Of a stretch of DNA of 64,000 nt, positions 41,438-53,484 are shown in pieces. The DNA lies in the NCBI RefSeq assembly GCF_035582795.1, contig NC_134365.1, forward strand, positions 80,705,635-80,769,634. Direction: 5' to 3'. Position 1 is the first letter of the stretch. Each line of letters opens with the position of its first letter. The notes beneath the pieces are model-generated. The model had not been told where the DNA came from. It did no database searches and saw nothing but the letters and a program-made list of their open reading frames with translations. A program made the translations under genes and the position numbers. Origin of the DNA: Mycteria americana (Eukaryota; Chordata; Aves; Ciconiiformes; Ciconiidae).

Positions 41438-42444
41438 TCCTCCAGGGCCTGGGATACACTTCCAAAAGACACAAAAGACCAGGAAAGAGGATTTAAGTTG
41501 TTTATAAGGCCATCACCCCTATTTTAACAGGCAAAACCTCAGGGAGGGGGGAAGAAGGGGATTTGTTTTCCAGGTTTTTGGTCTGCCTTAACCAGAAAGG
41601 TACACAAAGAGAGAAAAAAGTCCCGGCTGGAAAAACATTTCCTTTTAAATGGCATGGTATGCCTTTAAGGGGAAGGTAGCAGGCAATGATCCATCTTCAC
41701 CACATACAGACTTGCCTTGTTCTTCCATTTCTGGCTGAGTGATAAAACGTTAAATGTCATTTCCTGTATCAGTGGTTAACCACTAGATGCTGGATCAGAG
41801 ATTTACCAGAAGTGCAATATTCAAAAGTGGACCTGCTGCTTTCAATAACCCTTTCTTGCACCCTGTGGGAACCATTTAACCTTTGAGAGAGAGAAAAAAA
41901 ACCACCAAACAAAAATACCCTGGATTTGGGTAGGGAGATAAGTCTTGAGCTTTATGCCAATGGCTCACACTTCGTACAGGCAATCATAGGGATAAATCCT
42001 TCCCTGGCCCCTGCCTGGCACAACACTGAGGCTTGTAAGAAAGTGAAGCAACTACATGGGGTTTTTCTGAGCCCTCAGTTCTATCGTCAGCAACTGGAGA
42101 TCAGGCACTGGGGGACACGGCTCTTTTGTTTTGCACTGATTTTCTTCTACTAAAAGCCAGCATATTTAGCAAATGGACTGACACTGGAATCCAAAACATG
42201 TACTCCCTACCAGCTCTTACTTCATTTATTTTACACTGCAGAGGCAAGCAGTTTATCTGCCCAGGCTGTATTCGTTTTATTACCATCATCACAGTCAGTT
42301 ATAGGGTTGAGGGGATTAAAAATCATTTCGGGAAGAGCAGCTGGGAGAGTTAGGAGCAGATAAGGAAATTTCAGTTGAGGCTACATTTCCAAACGCTGAA
42401 TTTTGAACATGTGGTTGTGCAATTGCCTGTGCAAATAGAGAGTT

Positions 42445-42510
42445 ATTTTCCTAATTACATAATATTTGTAAAGCACCCAGAACATAAAATGGCTAAGCAC
42501 ACATCAAGAA
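42445..42510 (+). repeat. Possible SINE tail fragment
   Basis: The blocks ataatatttgtaaagcaccc and agaacataaaatggctaagc resemble the 3' tail of amniote MIR or related SINEs ('ataaatatttgtaaagcgct'). It is short and diverged. Confidence 0.3.
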
Positions 42511-42904
42511 ATACTAGTTAGAGCAAGCTGTGGCCAAATATTGGTGACGAGCACCTAGAAATAATAGAAGCAGGTCCTTTGGACGTGCACCTGATGTCTA
42601 AACTGCCTATGCATGGGGCTCGGCTGCAGCAACATCCCTCGTTTTACCTTCCGGCCCCTGTATCATTGCAGTATCCCTGCTCTCAAAGAGCTCAAACAGC
42701 TCAGTTGGAGAATGCCCCTTTTCAGGGTGGGGAATGGCTCTGCCTTTGCTGCGTGCATGTGCCTCGCATGACGGAGCCCTTGCCCCTGAAGGCAGTCTGC
42801 AGGCAGTACTGCAAGTCAAATAATAAACAGTAATAACCTCAGAGTTGAGGCACCTCACTCCTTTCTTCCTCAGCCAACAGGAAACCCCCACATCTCTTCT
42901 GTCA

Positions 42905-43030
42905 TTACTATTTACTCATTTGCACTGCAGCAGCACCCAGCTGACTCAGTCGTGAACCTGAACCCAGCCATGCTAGGCGCTGTGCAAAACACTCTGGCCA
43001 CATAGTCCCTCCCTCACAGAGACGATGCTC
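42905..43030 (+). repeat. Ancient sauropsid interspersed repeat fragment
   Basis: The string atgctaggcgctgtgcaaaa, followed by acatagtccctccctcacagag, matches a repeat widespread in turtles and crocodilians and known as old copies in birds (remembered as 'tgctaggcgctgtacaaaca ... acagtccctgcccc'). The preceding tttactcatttgcactgcagcagcacc block also fits. The family name is not certain. Confidence 0.5.
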
Positions 43031-43464
43031 TCAGACATGAAAGGGAAACGCTCCCAGCATCCCTGGCCAGGCACACCTTGACCACTGGTACCCACGCCCT
43101 ACATGGAGTTTAGTTCCCGAAGCACACGCACAAGGAGGCAATAGGAATTGCATGGTTTGGATCCTGGGCTTTCCAGGCAAACAAGGGCAGAGAACAGTAT
43201 TTGCATAGCACAGCTCGTGTTGCTCTTGAGCAGTATCCACCAGCCACTGAGCAGTGATAAATAAAGCAGCGCTGAGTCCAGAGGATAGGCTTTCTGTGCC
43301 GCTTAGGGAAAAACTGGGATGGTGAAAGATCCAAGAAGATTCCCCCAAAAGGCGACGTGGTTTTTTTCTTCACTCCAAAAGTCACAGGAAATCTCCAGAT
43401 TACTCATCCTTTCCCAGGAACCCTGGCTGGAAAAAAATCGAGGGGCCTCACTATTTTCCTACAA

Positions 43465-43487
43465 ACACACACACACACACACACACA
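43465..43487. repeat. (AC)11 microsatellite
   Basis: Eleven uninterrupted AC units. It gives rise to short His-Thr repeats in chance open frames on the plus strand. Confidence 0.95.
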
Positions 43488-43968
43488 AAGGAGCCCTGCA
43501 AAGACCTTAACACCAGCTGTGCTTGCCCTTGCCAGAACTTCCTGAATCCACCCCCGTTTACCCTAGCTTGCCAAGCAATGCAAATATTTGAGAGGCCACC
43601 TCGTTTCCGCAGCTTCTGATGTAAAAATCCGCATCGAATCCAAGCGGTAAAGGCTGTGACTCACAGCTACTCTGCAGCCAGAAGTCCTGTCAGGCAGGCC
43701 AAGCTTTTATATAGCAGGAGGTCACTGGAACACACTCTGGCTCACCTCTCTCATCGATCAAAAGAGTGCAACCACTTAGAAACATCTCCTGCTTGCCTTC
43801 CCTTTTTAAAGTCAAATGCTAAGAAGCTGCTTCCTAGTAGGCAGAGAACAGGATGACACAGATACAGTATCTCAGGGAAAGAAAATGAAGTTTTGTCTCA
43901 GCAACTGCTGAAACTTACAGCACAAGTTAGTTCTGCCGTGTAACCCGGAGACTGCAGCCAAGAGAAAC

Positions 43969-44070
43969 TTGAGTCAGAAGACCTGATTTCAGTTCCTGCC
44001 TCCGCTACTGCCCCACTGTTTGATGTTGGGTTAGTCACTTAACCACCCCTGGAAATACTGTCCTCTTCTG
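43969..44070 (+). repeat. MIR-like SINE fragment
   Basis: The blocks gagtcagaagacctgatttc, agttcctgcctccgctactg, tgatgttgggttagtcactt and aacc follow the MIR core in order (the 'gagtcagaag acctgggttc', 'ctctgccact', 'gaccttgggcaagtcactta acc' pattern). This is the clearest of the MIR-type relics in the window. Confidence 0.6.
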
Positions 44071-47000
44071 ATGACTACTGCTTGGGAACAGCCTGGACAT
44101 CGGCAAGAACGTGCAAGAGCCAGGTGACATCTGCAGCCAAGTCCCAGACCGGGGAGAAAATAACAGCATGTTACTGCAACATCTACGTGGAAGACGGGTG
44201 GTGAGGAATGAGTGGGGTAGAAACCGGTGCTTTGATAGCTATCGAGGTGTTAAAAAAGAATTAACAAAATGATGACACCTCTCTCCCTGACACATACATA
44301 CATTGGGAACGCAGATATTCTGGGCTTCCAGTATGCTGCACAAGCAAGACATGCCTCATCACAGAGACCCCCAGGATGTGACTTGCCTTTCATTCTTTAA
44401 GGGTTAAATCTTTGACCACATCAGCAATCCCACACATTCAGGAACGACGAATCAGGGCTTCAGAAGTTGCAAGTCTGACTTCAACTTCCCAAAGTTTCCA
44501 AAGCATGCCCTTGCATACTTTTTCTTTTTTATATGAGCACCCAGATTATTTTCCATATTTAATTGACTCCAGAAGCTGGAACTAATGACTTGTCAGGGTA
44601 TATAATACTCAGGAGAGTATGGCCTTCTTCAGTCTTAATATTTGAAAAGCTTTTTCTGCTTCTCTCTAGTTCTGTAATGGACCACACCTACTGCCCAGAG
44701 GAAACAATTCCTGACTAACTAAAGACTATGAAAATACATAATCTATTGAGATTTATTTTTTCTTCTTTTAGGTCTTGTTTATACCTCAGGATTGTATTGG
44801 TTTTAAGTCAGTTCATGGCAGACTGAGGAGACACAAATTCATTAAACCATGTCAAATCAAATGTCTGAATTTAAAACACTTTAAAATGCATATAGCCTTG
44901 ACCAGGAGTGGCAAATTTAGCCCTGGACACCTACATTTTCATACATAACCTTTCAAGGTGGTTTCTCCACCCTTCAAAAGCACACCTTGCTTACTTGCAC
45001 ACAGCACATAGCTCCAGGCTTGAGCTTCAAGCTTGACTTTCCCCTCCGCACATCCAAATGAACTGCACAGATGTATCTCACTGGGTGATTGCGCTGAAAC
45101 TGGTTCAAAGTGGTCTTGCAACAGCTTAGCTGAATTCTGATCCAGCTGCCCTTCTCCATGCCTTCACATCTGTATTTCCAAATCTCCCCTCACATCTGCA
45201 GGAAGGGGTTGCGTTGCCATTCTCAAGGTGTACAGAGGCTGAGGCCAAGGAACCTAAGAGAAACACAAGGTGAGGCTGCCACACCCCTGTGGCTATCACA
45301 AGTAAATATCCCTTCGGGTTGGCTTTAAATAGTGAATAAAGGAAAGCAAATCCTCCTTGTCTGGAGGCTGCTTCCACAGGTATAGTCATAACAACCCCCT
45401 GAGGAAAAGCAGGGAAAATCTGACAACATCATGTTCATTCATGAAGACTTACCCTCGTGTTGATGTTCTTCTGCAAAGGCCCCAAGCTGAGCTACAGTGC
45501 TTTTCTCTCCTGCAAAAAGGAGCAGTAGTAAGCAGCCTGGTGCATGTCTCCTTTATACACTGATACAGTTATACACGCTACTACAGCATGTAAGATTTAG
45601 GTGTATACTGGTTGGATGGTCAAGGCTCCAACATGACAAAAATCTCAAGGGCAAAACATGGAATTCAAACACCCCTCTCCACGTTTGCAGGAAGTCTAAA
45701 GTGTAGCCATGGTCACCCTTGGAATGGAAATTAATTTCTTGATCAACAGTTTCTGATGTAAATAGCTTTTCACATTAAAAGATGACAGGTTGGCTGTCTT
45801 GAAGTTATTACACTACGGGACTGAAATGAGTGATATCCCCCTGAATGAGGTACAGCTGAGTTATGCTTGACAAGCACATTAAGAAATTTTTGAACTTGCT
45901 GAAGGAAGGTAAAGATAGTGTTATGGGGGAAAATGCAGAGCTAGGTATTTCTTAAGAAAAATGTCTTGCAGAAGAGACTCAAAATTAAGAGCTTATACCT
46001 TCAGAGATTCTGAGCATTTTCATTTCCCACGATGCTCTCTATAAAGGGCAACATCAGTGATAGTTTTTCTTTTAAATCCAGGTTTTTCTTTATTGCTGCA
46101 GACCATGCTCTGCAGCAAGTCCATTCTTACCACTGTGCATGTATCCGTTCGACAAGTAGTTTGTAGAGCACTGTAGGCTGTGACCTAAGCAGACAAAAAT
46201 GTGCTGAAATGTAAACTAACATATTTGGTAGGGATGTAACACAAAAGAGTTACAGAGGTTATTATAGTTTTGCAGATATGGACACAACAGAGGAGCAGCT
46301 CCTTCCATGGTATTGCAAACCCTTAGGGCTTACACATTATGAATTGGCTCCAAAAGCTAAGAGACAAAAATAATTCCCATAATATTTCTTTTTTTAATTT
46401 GCCTTATACAGTTTACTTTTTCAAGATTTTCTCTTTAAGCACAAAGGTTATGAGTTTACATTAAAAATATAGTGGAAGTTTAATCACGTGATTCCAGGAA
46501 AAAGGGTTTAATGGGGAAAAAAACCTACATTTTTTCCAGTATGTAACTCATGCCAGATAACCACCAATACTTTAAAAGTAATGTTCCTTGCACGTAAAAC
46601 CTGGGATAAGCTAGAGGCACATGGCAGCAGCGTGCTGCAGGAGAAGGGCAGGTTGTTGGGCAGAGACAAAAAGGAGGTATATCGGGCAAAACTGGCAGGG
46701 TTTCAGCGGCAGGGGCTGTGGGGGCAACCTGTGTGGGAGGAGGCCGTGAACTGCCCTGGGCCAGTCACAGCTGCCTCCTGTGGCTTTGAAACAGATGGGA
46801 CCAGCCCATGGTGAGTCAAAACTCCAACCGAAGGAGCACGTGGCGCCTCCACTCAAACATATTTAAGCATGAATGGCAGCCACTAGGGGAGGAGTTAAGT
46901 GAGGAGATGTGTTTGGAGACAGCTGAAGCGATGCAGGAAAAACATGGAGAAGACATGTGAGGAGATATGTGAAGAGGAGCATTAGGAGAAGATGGAGGGA

Positions 47001-48946
47001 GACAGTGTCGGGGGCATGGCTAGAGACACACTCTTCAAGAAGGCAACCCCCACTGGGGCAGGGACACCCCTGAGGGACTGCAGCCTGTGAAGGTCCCACA
47101 CCAGGGCAGCAACACTGGGAAGCCCAGAGGAACACTCACTAGAAAGCAAAGAGCAGCAGATAAAAACCATTAAGCACACAACCCCAACGTCCTGTGCCAC
47201 CTGTCACCTCACCGAAAGGACTGGGAGGGACTGCATATAACCTGTGGTGAAACCAAGGGGAGCTGACCCTCGGAAGCGGGGAGGAAAGGTGTTTGACAGA
47301 AGATGAGCCTGGGGAGGGGGGAAGAAAGGTGAATGCTGCCATCCTGCTGGTGAATGACAACAGCGGGGGACTTCTTTGTTCCGTTCCTTAAAAAAAACAA
47401 ATAGCACATGGTTTATCCACCTCATAGCTTATTACAAGAACTGCAAAACTGTTTCATCCTGCTTCCTGCCTCAAGCTGGTGCAAAACGTAATCATCTAGT
47501 ACGCCCTTCTAGGTCTAGTCCTCTAAATTTGGTGAGGCCAAGCAGCTATTCCCTTATAAGGTTCATTTTGCAACTACCCACTTCTTGTGATGCCTCCCTG
47601 CCTTCCAGCTGTTTTATTTTCCCCAAACTTTCCTTACTTCTTTCCAGCAAATAGGGTAAAGTCTCCCAAGTAGCTTTGTTTCTTTAAATTTGTCACTCAT
47701 TCCCTCATAGACCTGAAATTATAAACAGCTGTCTACAAAAACACAATTGCTTCTAGAGTAACCAACGTTAAGGACGCCCGGAGAGGGTTATGACTTCAGC
47801 CTGCGTACAGGGAGAGAGACAGGGGTGCCGGAAAGAAAGATCCTGTTTCAGTGCAGATTATCCCAGCATGAACAATAGAGTGACATACGAGAATATACAG
47901 CCAATTCCTTATAAAGAAAACGCCTCTCGGTTTATTCAGGAAGCTCCAGAAAACCAAAAGAAAAAACCAGCAAAGCAGGTCCCTTGCCGCACCCCCAGGT
48001 ACCTGGCCATGTGACAGAAAGAAAAGCTATGCGGAACCACCTATGCAGATGCCCACGGAGCTTGCCAAGGAGCAGATGCCTTGGGCAGTGAATTAGTTTC
48101 TATGGCTTGGCCTCTCGGGCCATATGACTGCCATCCAAAAATGCCGATATGAGGGGAGAGGGTCACTGGCATCGAGCACTAGTCAGAGTAGCACCTGGCC
48201 ACTATCCGCTGCTCCAGTAAGAAATGTTATTGCATTAACCCATCTGGTGCTCTGGAGTCAAGATTTTCCAGACTTACATATAAGCAAGAGAAAAGCATAA
48301 AGGTTATTTTTGTTAGCAAAAATTAGCTCTAAATAAAAGCCAAAGCTATTTCCCTGCAAACTTTCAGGAACGTCCTGTGGAGAAACGCAACTGCTAAATG
48401 AGAAACATGATTGGCTGTCAGCGTGAATGCTTTCAAGATTTAACTTCTGCGTAACTGTTTAAATGAGCATATTCATTTGGACTTGGATTTTTCCTACCAG
48501 TGCACTGATGACTCCGGCCAAGCGATACTCAATGTTTCCAATCTGCCAATATCCCTGTGTCTTCAGCATTTCTATTCACAAAACCGGTACCCACTCTGAT
48601 ACTTCTGTCTGCCCAAGGAGACCTCTTTTCTATGCCAGGCAGCCACAGCTACCATATTATAAACTTGAAAACAGAGGATCCCAACTTAAAAATCATTGCA
48701 ACAAAATCTCAGCAACAAACATCACCTGGCTTAAAAAGCAAAGTCTATTGGTCTGCTTTCACTCCTTAAAAACTATTTATATTTTCACTCATGAGATAAA
48801 GCACTTAATCTCCTGCAAAAGGTATTGCCTACACATGAACCACTGGCTGGTAGATAGATCTCTAGCAAAATATTTTTCTGAAACAAATGGGCATGCATTT
48901 GTTTTGCATGCAGGAAAGACAGGCAGGCAGATGAACACATATGCCT
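44071..48946. other. Intergenic sequence, no recognised gene
   Basis: No exon, RNA gene or clear transposon recognised. The plus strand at 46885-47005 is a purine-rich, loosely repeated stretch (gaggagatgtg/gaggagatatg-type units). Open frames reach about 90 codons and lack known motifs. Confidence 0.5.
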
Positions 48947-48963
48947 CCCCCCCCCCCCCCCCC
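48947..48963. repeat. Poly-C tract (17 C)
   Basis: Seventeen uninterrupted C, then TTTT. It gives Gly or Pro runs in chance frames on both strands. Confidence 0.9.
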
Positions 48964-49460
48964 TTTTCACTCATTTAATAATTTTAGAGAATCTTGGAAA
49001 TTATAAGTTTATAATGGAAACAGAAGCCAAAGAAATCTTGAACTGTGATGTTGCGGGACTTTGGATGCAGGTCTCATTAAAGCATCATCTACTAAAATGC
49101 AACTGTCTCATGATAAAGATGTCTTCAGTCTCGGATGAAACTTAGCACTGTCTGCAGAAGTGCTGTCTTCCTTATGTTTAGACAGGCCATACAGTGTGTT
49201 GTGAAGAGAAGAAACATCTGTTTTCATCTTATAATCTAGTAACAAAGAAAAAACAAAAGCAAAATCTTCACAAGGATCAACAGGGCACCTTTCCCCCCTC
49301 TCTCTTTAAGGTCCATCTGTATATTGCTGCAGGAAGGAGAGAGGGGAAAGGGAAGTGGAAAAGACTTCTCCATTTAATGGTGCAGCACTAGAAAAACAAT
49401 CCAGGAATAGAATGGCCATATTTTAAAAACTGACATGTTTGGGGTTTTTGGTTTGGTGTT

Positions 49461-49489
49461 TTTTCTTTCTTCCTTTCTTTCTTTCTTTA
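49461..49489. repeat. (CTTT)n tract
   Basis: An imperfect run of CTTT units (ttttctttcttcctttc followed by more CTTT) ending in aagtaaaa. Confidence 0.85.
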
Positions 49490-50929
49490 AGTAAAAAGAG
49501 TTGTGAGTATGTATTTCAAGGAAAAAAATACTTTGTGGATGTGTGTTTCTGTCGCCACTACCAGCTCCTCCACTTCTAGCTCACTGGGTAAGTCCAGAAA
49601 TGTCTAGGTGTGGAAGATTATGTCTCAACAACTTTCATGTCAAGAGCCCCCAGGGTATCTTTTGACACACAAGTTTCCAGTAGCAGTTTTAGCTGATGGA
49701 GACACTGTGTTCCCTCCTTGCCCACACTGTTTGTTCCTGTGCCCAGGCCAAGTCCTCTGTTTTGCTTATTCAAGTGTTTGGAGCAAGGAATTGATCCCAC
49801 TGAAAACTAACATTCCCCCCCTCCCTTTTTCTTCTGGCTCTCGGCTGGATCCGATCACTGATGTGCTTCACTGTGCAATCACACAAAAGGTAGTGCCAGC
49901 GCATGGAGGGTGGGAGGCAAGGACTGGGCTGCTCCTCTTGATGGCCCTGACACCAGTTGGACTGACAGTGAAACTAGAGCGTAGGCAGACACTAACCACT
50001 GCTCAGAGTAAAAGAAAAACCAGCGTTAATTGCTTGTCTTACACTGCTGGACATCCCACTCCAGGCAAACACCCATCAGGTTCTGTATGGCAGAGGAAAC
50101 TGCATCACATAAACACTTCAGAGCAAGATCAAACTGTTTTGAAATGGACTGACGTAAGACACTTCATGTCCCCGTGGCGGCACCCCACGAGCCTCTGGCA
50201 AAGATGAAGGAACACCACGTGTAGTAGTGGGCTGTGAAGGAACTGTGTAAACTCCTCTGGGCCTGCTCTTCCACACGGCTTCTCTGCTCCACCACCCTTC
50301 AAGGAAGGTCCTTTATGTTTTGGTGACTGATCAACTGCTCCAGCTTGGTAGAAACTGCCTGGGGGGGGTGGGGGGATGTTGAAGAAGGCAGATTTTGATC
50401 CAAGGAAATCTGCAGTGTGAGGCTTTAAACTAAAATCGGTAACAACAGCAAAGCACAAGGCCTGAACGGACAGCAGGTAATGGCAGCCACGACCATGGTG
50501 TGTGAGAGCAGGCGCAGAAGGGCTGGAAAAGCAGACTGTGGGTATATGCACACCTAAATCAAGGTGGCATTTTCTTTCAAATTAAGACAAAAACAAAAAG
50601 CACCTGTTCTCCCCTTTCTCTCCTCTCTCCCAATAGCAAATAGCATCAAAGGCGAAGTCTGTCTTTCTAAAGCAGACCCACCACAAAGACAGTTTCTCCC
50701 ACACATTCTCTTTCTCTGCTGGTTTTGAACTGACGCGATCCAGTTTGAGAGGGAAATGCCGTGTTTCTCTGTGGATCTCCAGACCGGAGTGGGGTGGGAC
50801 GGGACCTGCGTGATGAGGCACACGGCAGACGTGCACTGTCCCTGTGTGGAGCAGAAAAGCACCAGCTTACGCTCACAAGAGACCGGCAGCCCCAGATGCT
50901 GCCTCCTCCCCAAAACAACCCTGCGGCCT

Positions 50930-51277
50930 CAAGCGCCCCTTACAGGCGCTTCAGCTTCTCCGAGCCAGCACCGGGCCGCGCAGCCTTGACTGGCCCCTCT
51001 CCCGCCCGGCCGCCACCGCCGTGCCGGCATAACGAATCCTGCCCAAACCCCCGCCGCCCCCACAGCCGCCCGGCGAGGCCCGGCGAAGCCCGGGTGCCGG
51101 CGCTGTCTCGGCGGGGTCCCCGGCGGCCGGCTCCCTCAGGGACTCGGGAGAGGCCTCCGCGCCCGCCGCTCGCCACGGCGGATCACGCCGCCATGGCGCC
51201 ACCTGGCGCCGCGGGCGAGGCCGCCGCCGCCGCCGCCGGGGGAAGTGGAGGCCTCGCAGGCGGCTTCTCCCGAGTAA
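50930..51277. promoter_or_regulatory. CpG island, probable promoter of an unidentified transcript
   Basis: The core is dense in CpG and very GC-rich (for example cccgcccggccgccaccgcc and cggcgaggcccggcgaagcc), unlike everything within several kilobases, with a GC-rich shoulder from about 50765. Vertebrate islands of this kind usually mark promoters. It contains a near-ideal Kozak start (gccgccATGG, ATG at 51193-51195) opening a 29-codon frame MAPPGAAGEAAAAAAGGSGG... up to TAA at 51280-51282. A possible donor (cga|gtaaat) at 51274 would make 51193-51273 the coding part of a first exon. I cannot name the gene, and direction is not proven. Mammalian synteny would predict BCL2L14 as the next gene, but this peptide does not match what I know of it. 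Confidence 0.6.
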
Positions 51278-51326
51278 ATTAAAATTAAAAAATTAATTAA
51301 AAAAAAAATATTTTAAAAATTAAACA
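51278..51326. repeat. A/T-only tract bordering the CpG island
   Basis: Nearly 50 bases made only of A and T (aaattaaaattaaaaaatta...), starting within a few bases of the end of the CpG island. There is no tail of decreasing GC content. Confidence 0.85.
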
Positions 51327-53484
51327 AATCCTTGGGAGCCTAAGTCCCAGCTTTTACTGAGTCCTCCTGACATTCAGTGAGCCATCAAAGCTGCCGTGTC
51401 ACCTTGGCAAATGGTGAAATAAAGCACTTAAAAGTTATGTTGGTCTTTCTAAGAATTTTACCAATCACATGACATATTAAGAAACGTAGCGCAGTCAGAT
51501 GAGGCTGCCTGGCAGAGTAACACCCCAAATTCACAGAGGAAAGCCCCGAGGAAAGGGTCTTCCCCCCCCAAACCAAGAGGCCTTCCCGTCCCGCTCCTCG
51601 GCCCGTGGGTGCTGCGTGGGACCCGGCACGGAGAGCTGGGGTGGCCAGTCAGGAGATGGCCCCCGGCAAGGCAGCACTGAGATCCTGCCCTGCTGCGCTC
51701 CCGTGAGGGAAAAGGGCACGGGGGGTGTCACTCCGTTGCCGAAAGTGAAGTCAAAGATCCTGATGATTTAAATCTTTAAAATGCACGTTTCTGAATGTGA
51801 CTAAATTCCAGGGTAATTATTTCCACCTTTCAGCTTTTCCTGCTTTTCAACAGCAGTAGTAGTCTTACCTCCCATCTTAAAGCATTAAGCCTTGCAGTAA
51901 TAACTCTACTGTTATCTTCTATTTCAGATCATCTCTTTCTCAGGAATCTCCACCTAGCTTTACCTGGTAAGCTGTGTTTGCAATGGTGAAATATTGTCCA
52001 CATTATTATTCAGTTAAGAATTTAATTTTTCTAAAACGTGGTTTTAAAACCATGGTGCCTAAAGCTTGGTATGTCTTTGGACCCATCTGTGCCCAGCTAT
52101 GGAGTTTCCTAAGCTGAGCTCTACGCTGTAGATGAGACTTCAGCAGAAGAAAGACGACATGAATTTCTTCCCATGGTGGCACCTAAATAAACACTCCAGA
52201 CTTGAGGATGACGAGGACACTTGCAACTCCATGTAAATAAGACAGGGAGTTGCTGCAGGTCTGAGAGAGCAACTGCAAAAGCCTCGGGTGCAATTCAGCT
52301 TCCAAAGGGGGTGGTCTTACAGAAGACATCAATCTATTGCCCTGCCATCCACAAAATGCTGCAACATGCTGCAAGTCACTATGAAAAACAAGGGAAATAG
52401 AGCTTATAAAGCAAGACTTTCTGAAGAGAGAGAAACATTGGGTTGCTGCCCCGGGCTCTGTTCATGAATGAAATCAGTTTTGAAAATACTCATAATAGGG
52501 CATAGATAGGGAGGTTGCAGGACAAGGGTATCTTACCATTTTCTGGAGGAGTGATTGTTTCTTCATTTGTCTCTGTGCCGCTCTCTTCTGGCTTTCTGGG
52601 ACGCATACAAAAGAAAAGTGATTGAATTTCCTCAGGCATCAGTGCTTCATGACGTCAAAATGATAATTCACTTGGAGCAGATTGATTCTGCTTTGGAAAT
52701 TTGCAGATTCCCTCCCCTTTCAAGCATCTTTGATCAGCAGCCAAATGGTTAATGTTACATTTAAGCAATTGCTGGGCATCCAAATTCACTCTCATCAAGG
52801 AATAAGGACTATTCACAATGCTCTGTGCTCAACTGCTGCAACAGCTCCTGAGTAAGATTTTTCTGTGTGTGTTTTTTTAACCACAAGATAAGCTATAGCA
52901 TGAAGCTGCAAGATTTAAAACAAGGAGAAATGGTCCTGTAGTAAATATAATTTAAAATACAAAATATTCTGTAATATAGCCATTCACTAAGGAAAAGTCT
53001 TAAAAGTTCTAAATAGAAATCCAACATGATTTGAGCATCACCTTCGATTTAACCAAGGGAAATACCTGAAGCAAAGAAATCCCCAGAAGCATGTGCTTTC
53101 CTGGTAGATACACTTAGCCAGTCAAAGGCTATTAGTGTCAAAGGTTCAACCAGGTAAAGGTTTATTCCTGGCGCTGACGGGAAGGACTGAGTATATAATA
53201 TAATTGGTCGATTCTGGCCATGAAAACAGAGGTCCATGAAACATCAAGGAACAACAAGGGGTAGGGGAAGAACCTCCTCCCCAAGGAAGGACAAACCAGG
53301 AGCTGAGGGTCACCACAGCACAAGCAGTGCCCTCACACACCCACCGCTCCGGCACAGTCCCACTGGACCTGAACAGTGTCCATTAACAGCCCCCAACCAG
53401 ATGATGTGATGAACCAGCTCCAGGGTCCATCCTGAAAGCTGGTGAGGAGATAGGGCCAGAGACAAGGCTATTCAGTTCCACCAC
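51327..53484. other. Sequence downstream of the CpG island, no proven exon
   Basis: A candidate small exon with good flanks lies at 51929-51967 (acceptor ctatttcag, donor gtaagc) but is not coding in frame with the Kozak ATG. A full cAMP response element palindrome is at 52650. Open frames around 51499-51771 and 52555-52752 show no known domain. Confidence 0.4.
52650..52657. promoter_or_regulatory. Perfect CRE palindrome (TGACGTCA)
   Basis: TGACGTCA is the full consensus for CREB/ATF dimers. A CpG-containing 8-mer is uncommon in AT-rich vertebrate DNA outside CpG islands. This single site is 1.4 kb from the CpG island, so a regulatory role is possible but unproven. Confidence 0.3.

Noticed and set aside
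48463-48978. 171-codon open frame on the plus strand
   Set aside because: It ends in a Pro run encoded by a poly-C tract and has no motif I recognise. No splice or promoter context.
49608-50207. 199-codon open frame on the plus strand
   Set aside because: No known domain, no good start context and an uneven composition typical of chance frames. Codon choice and neighbours give no support.
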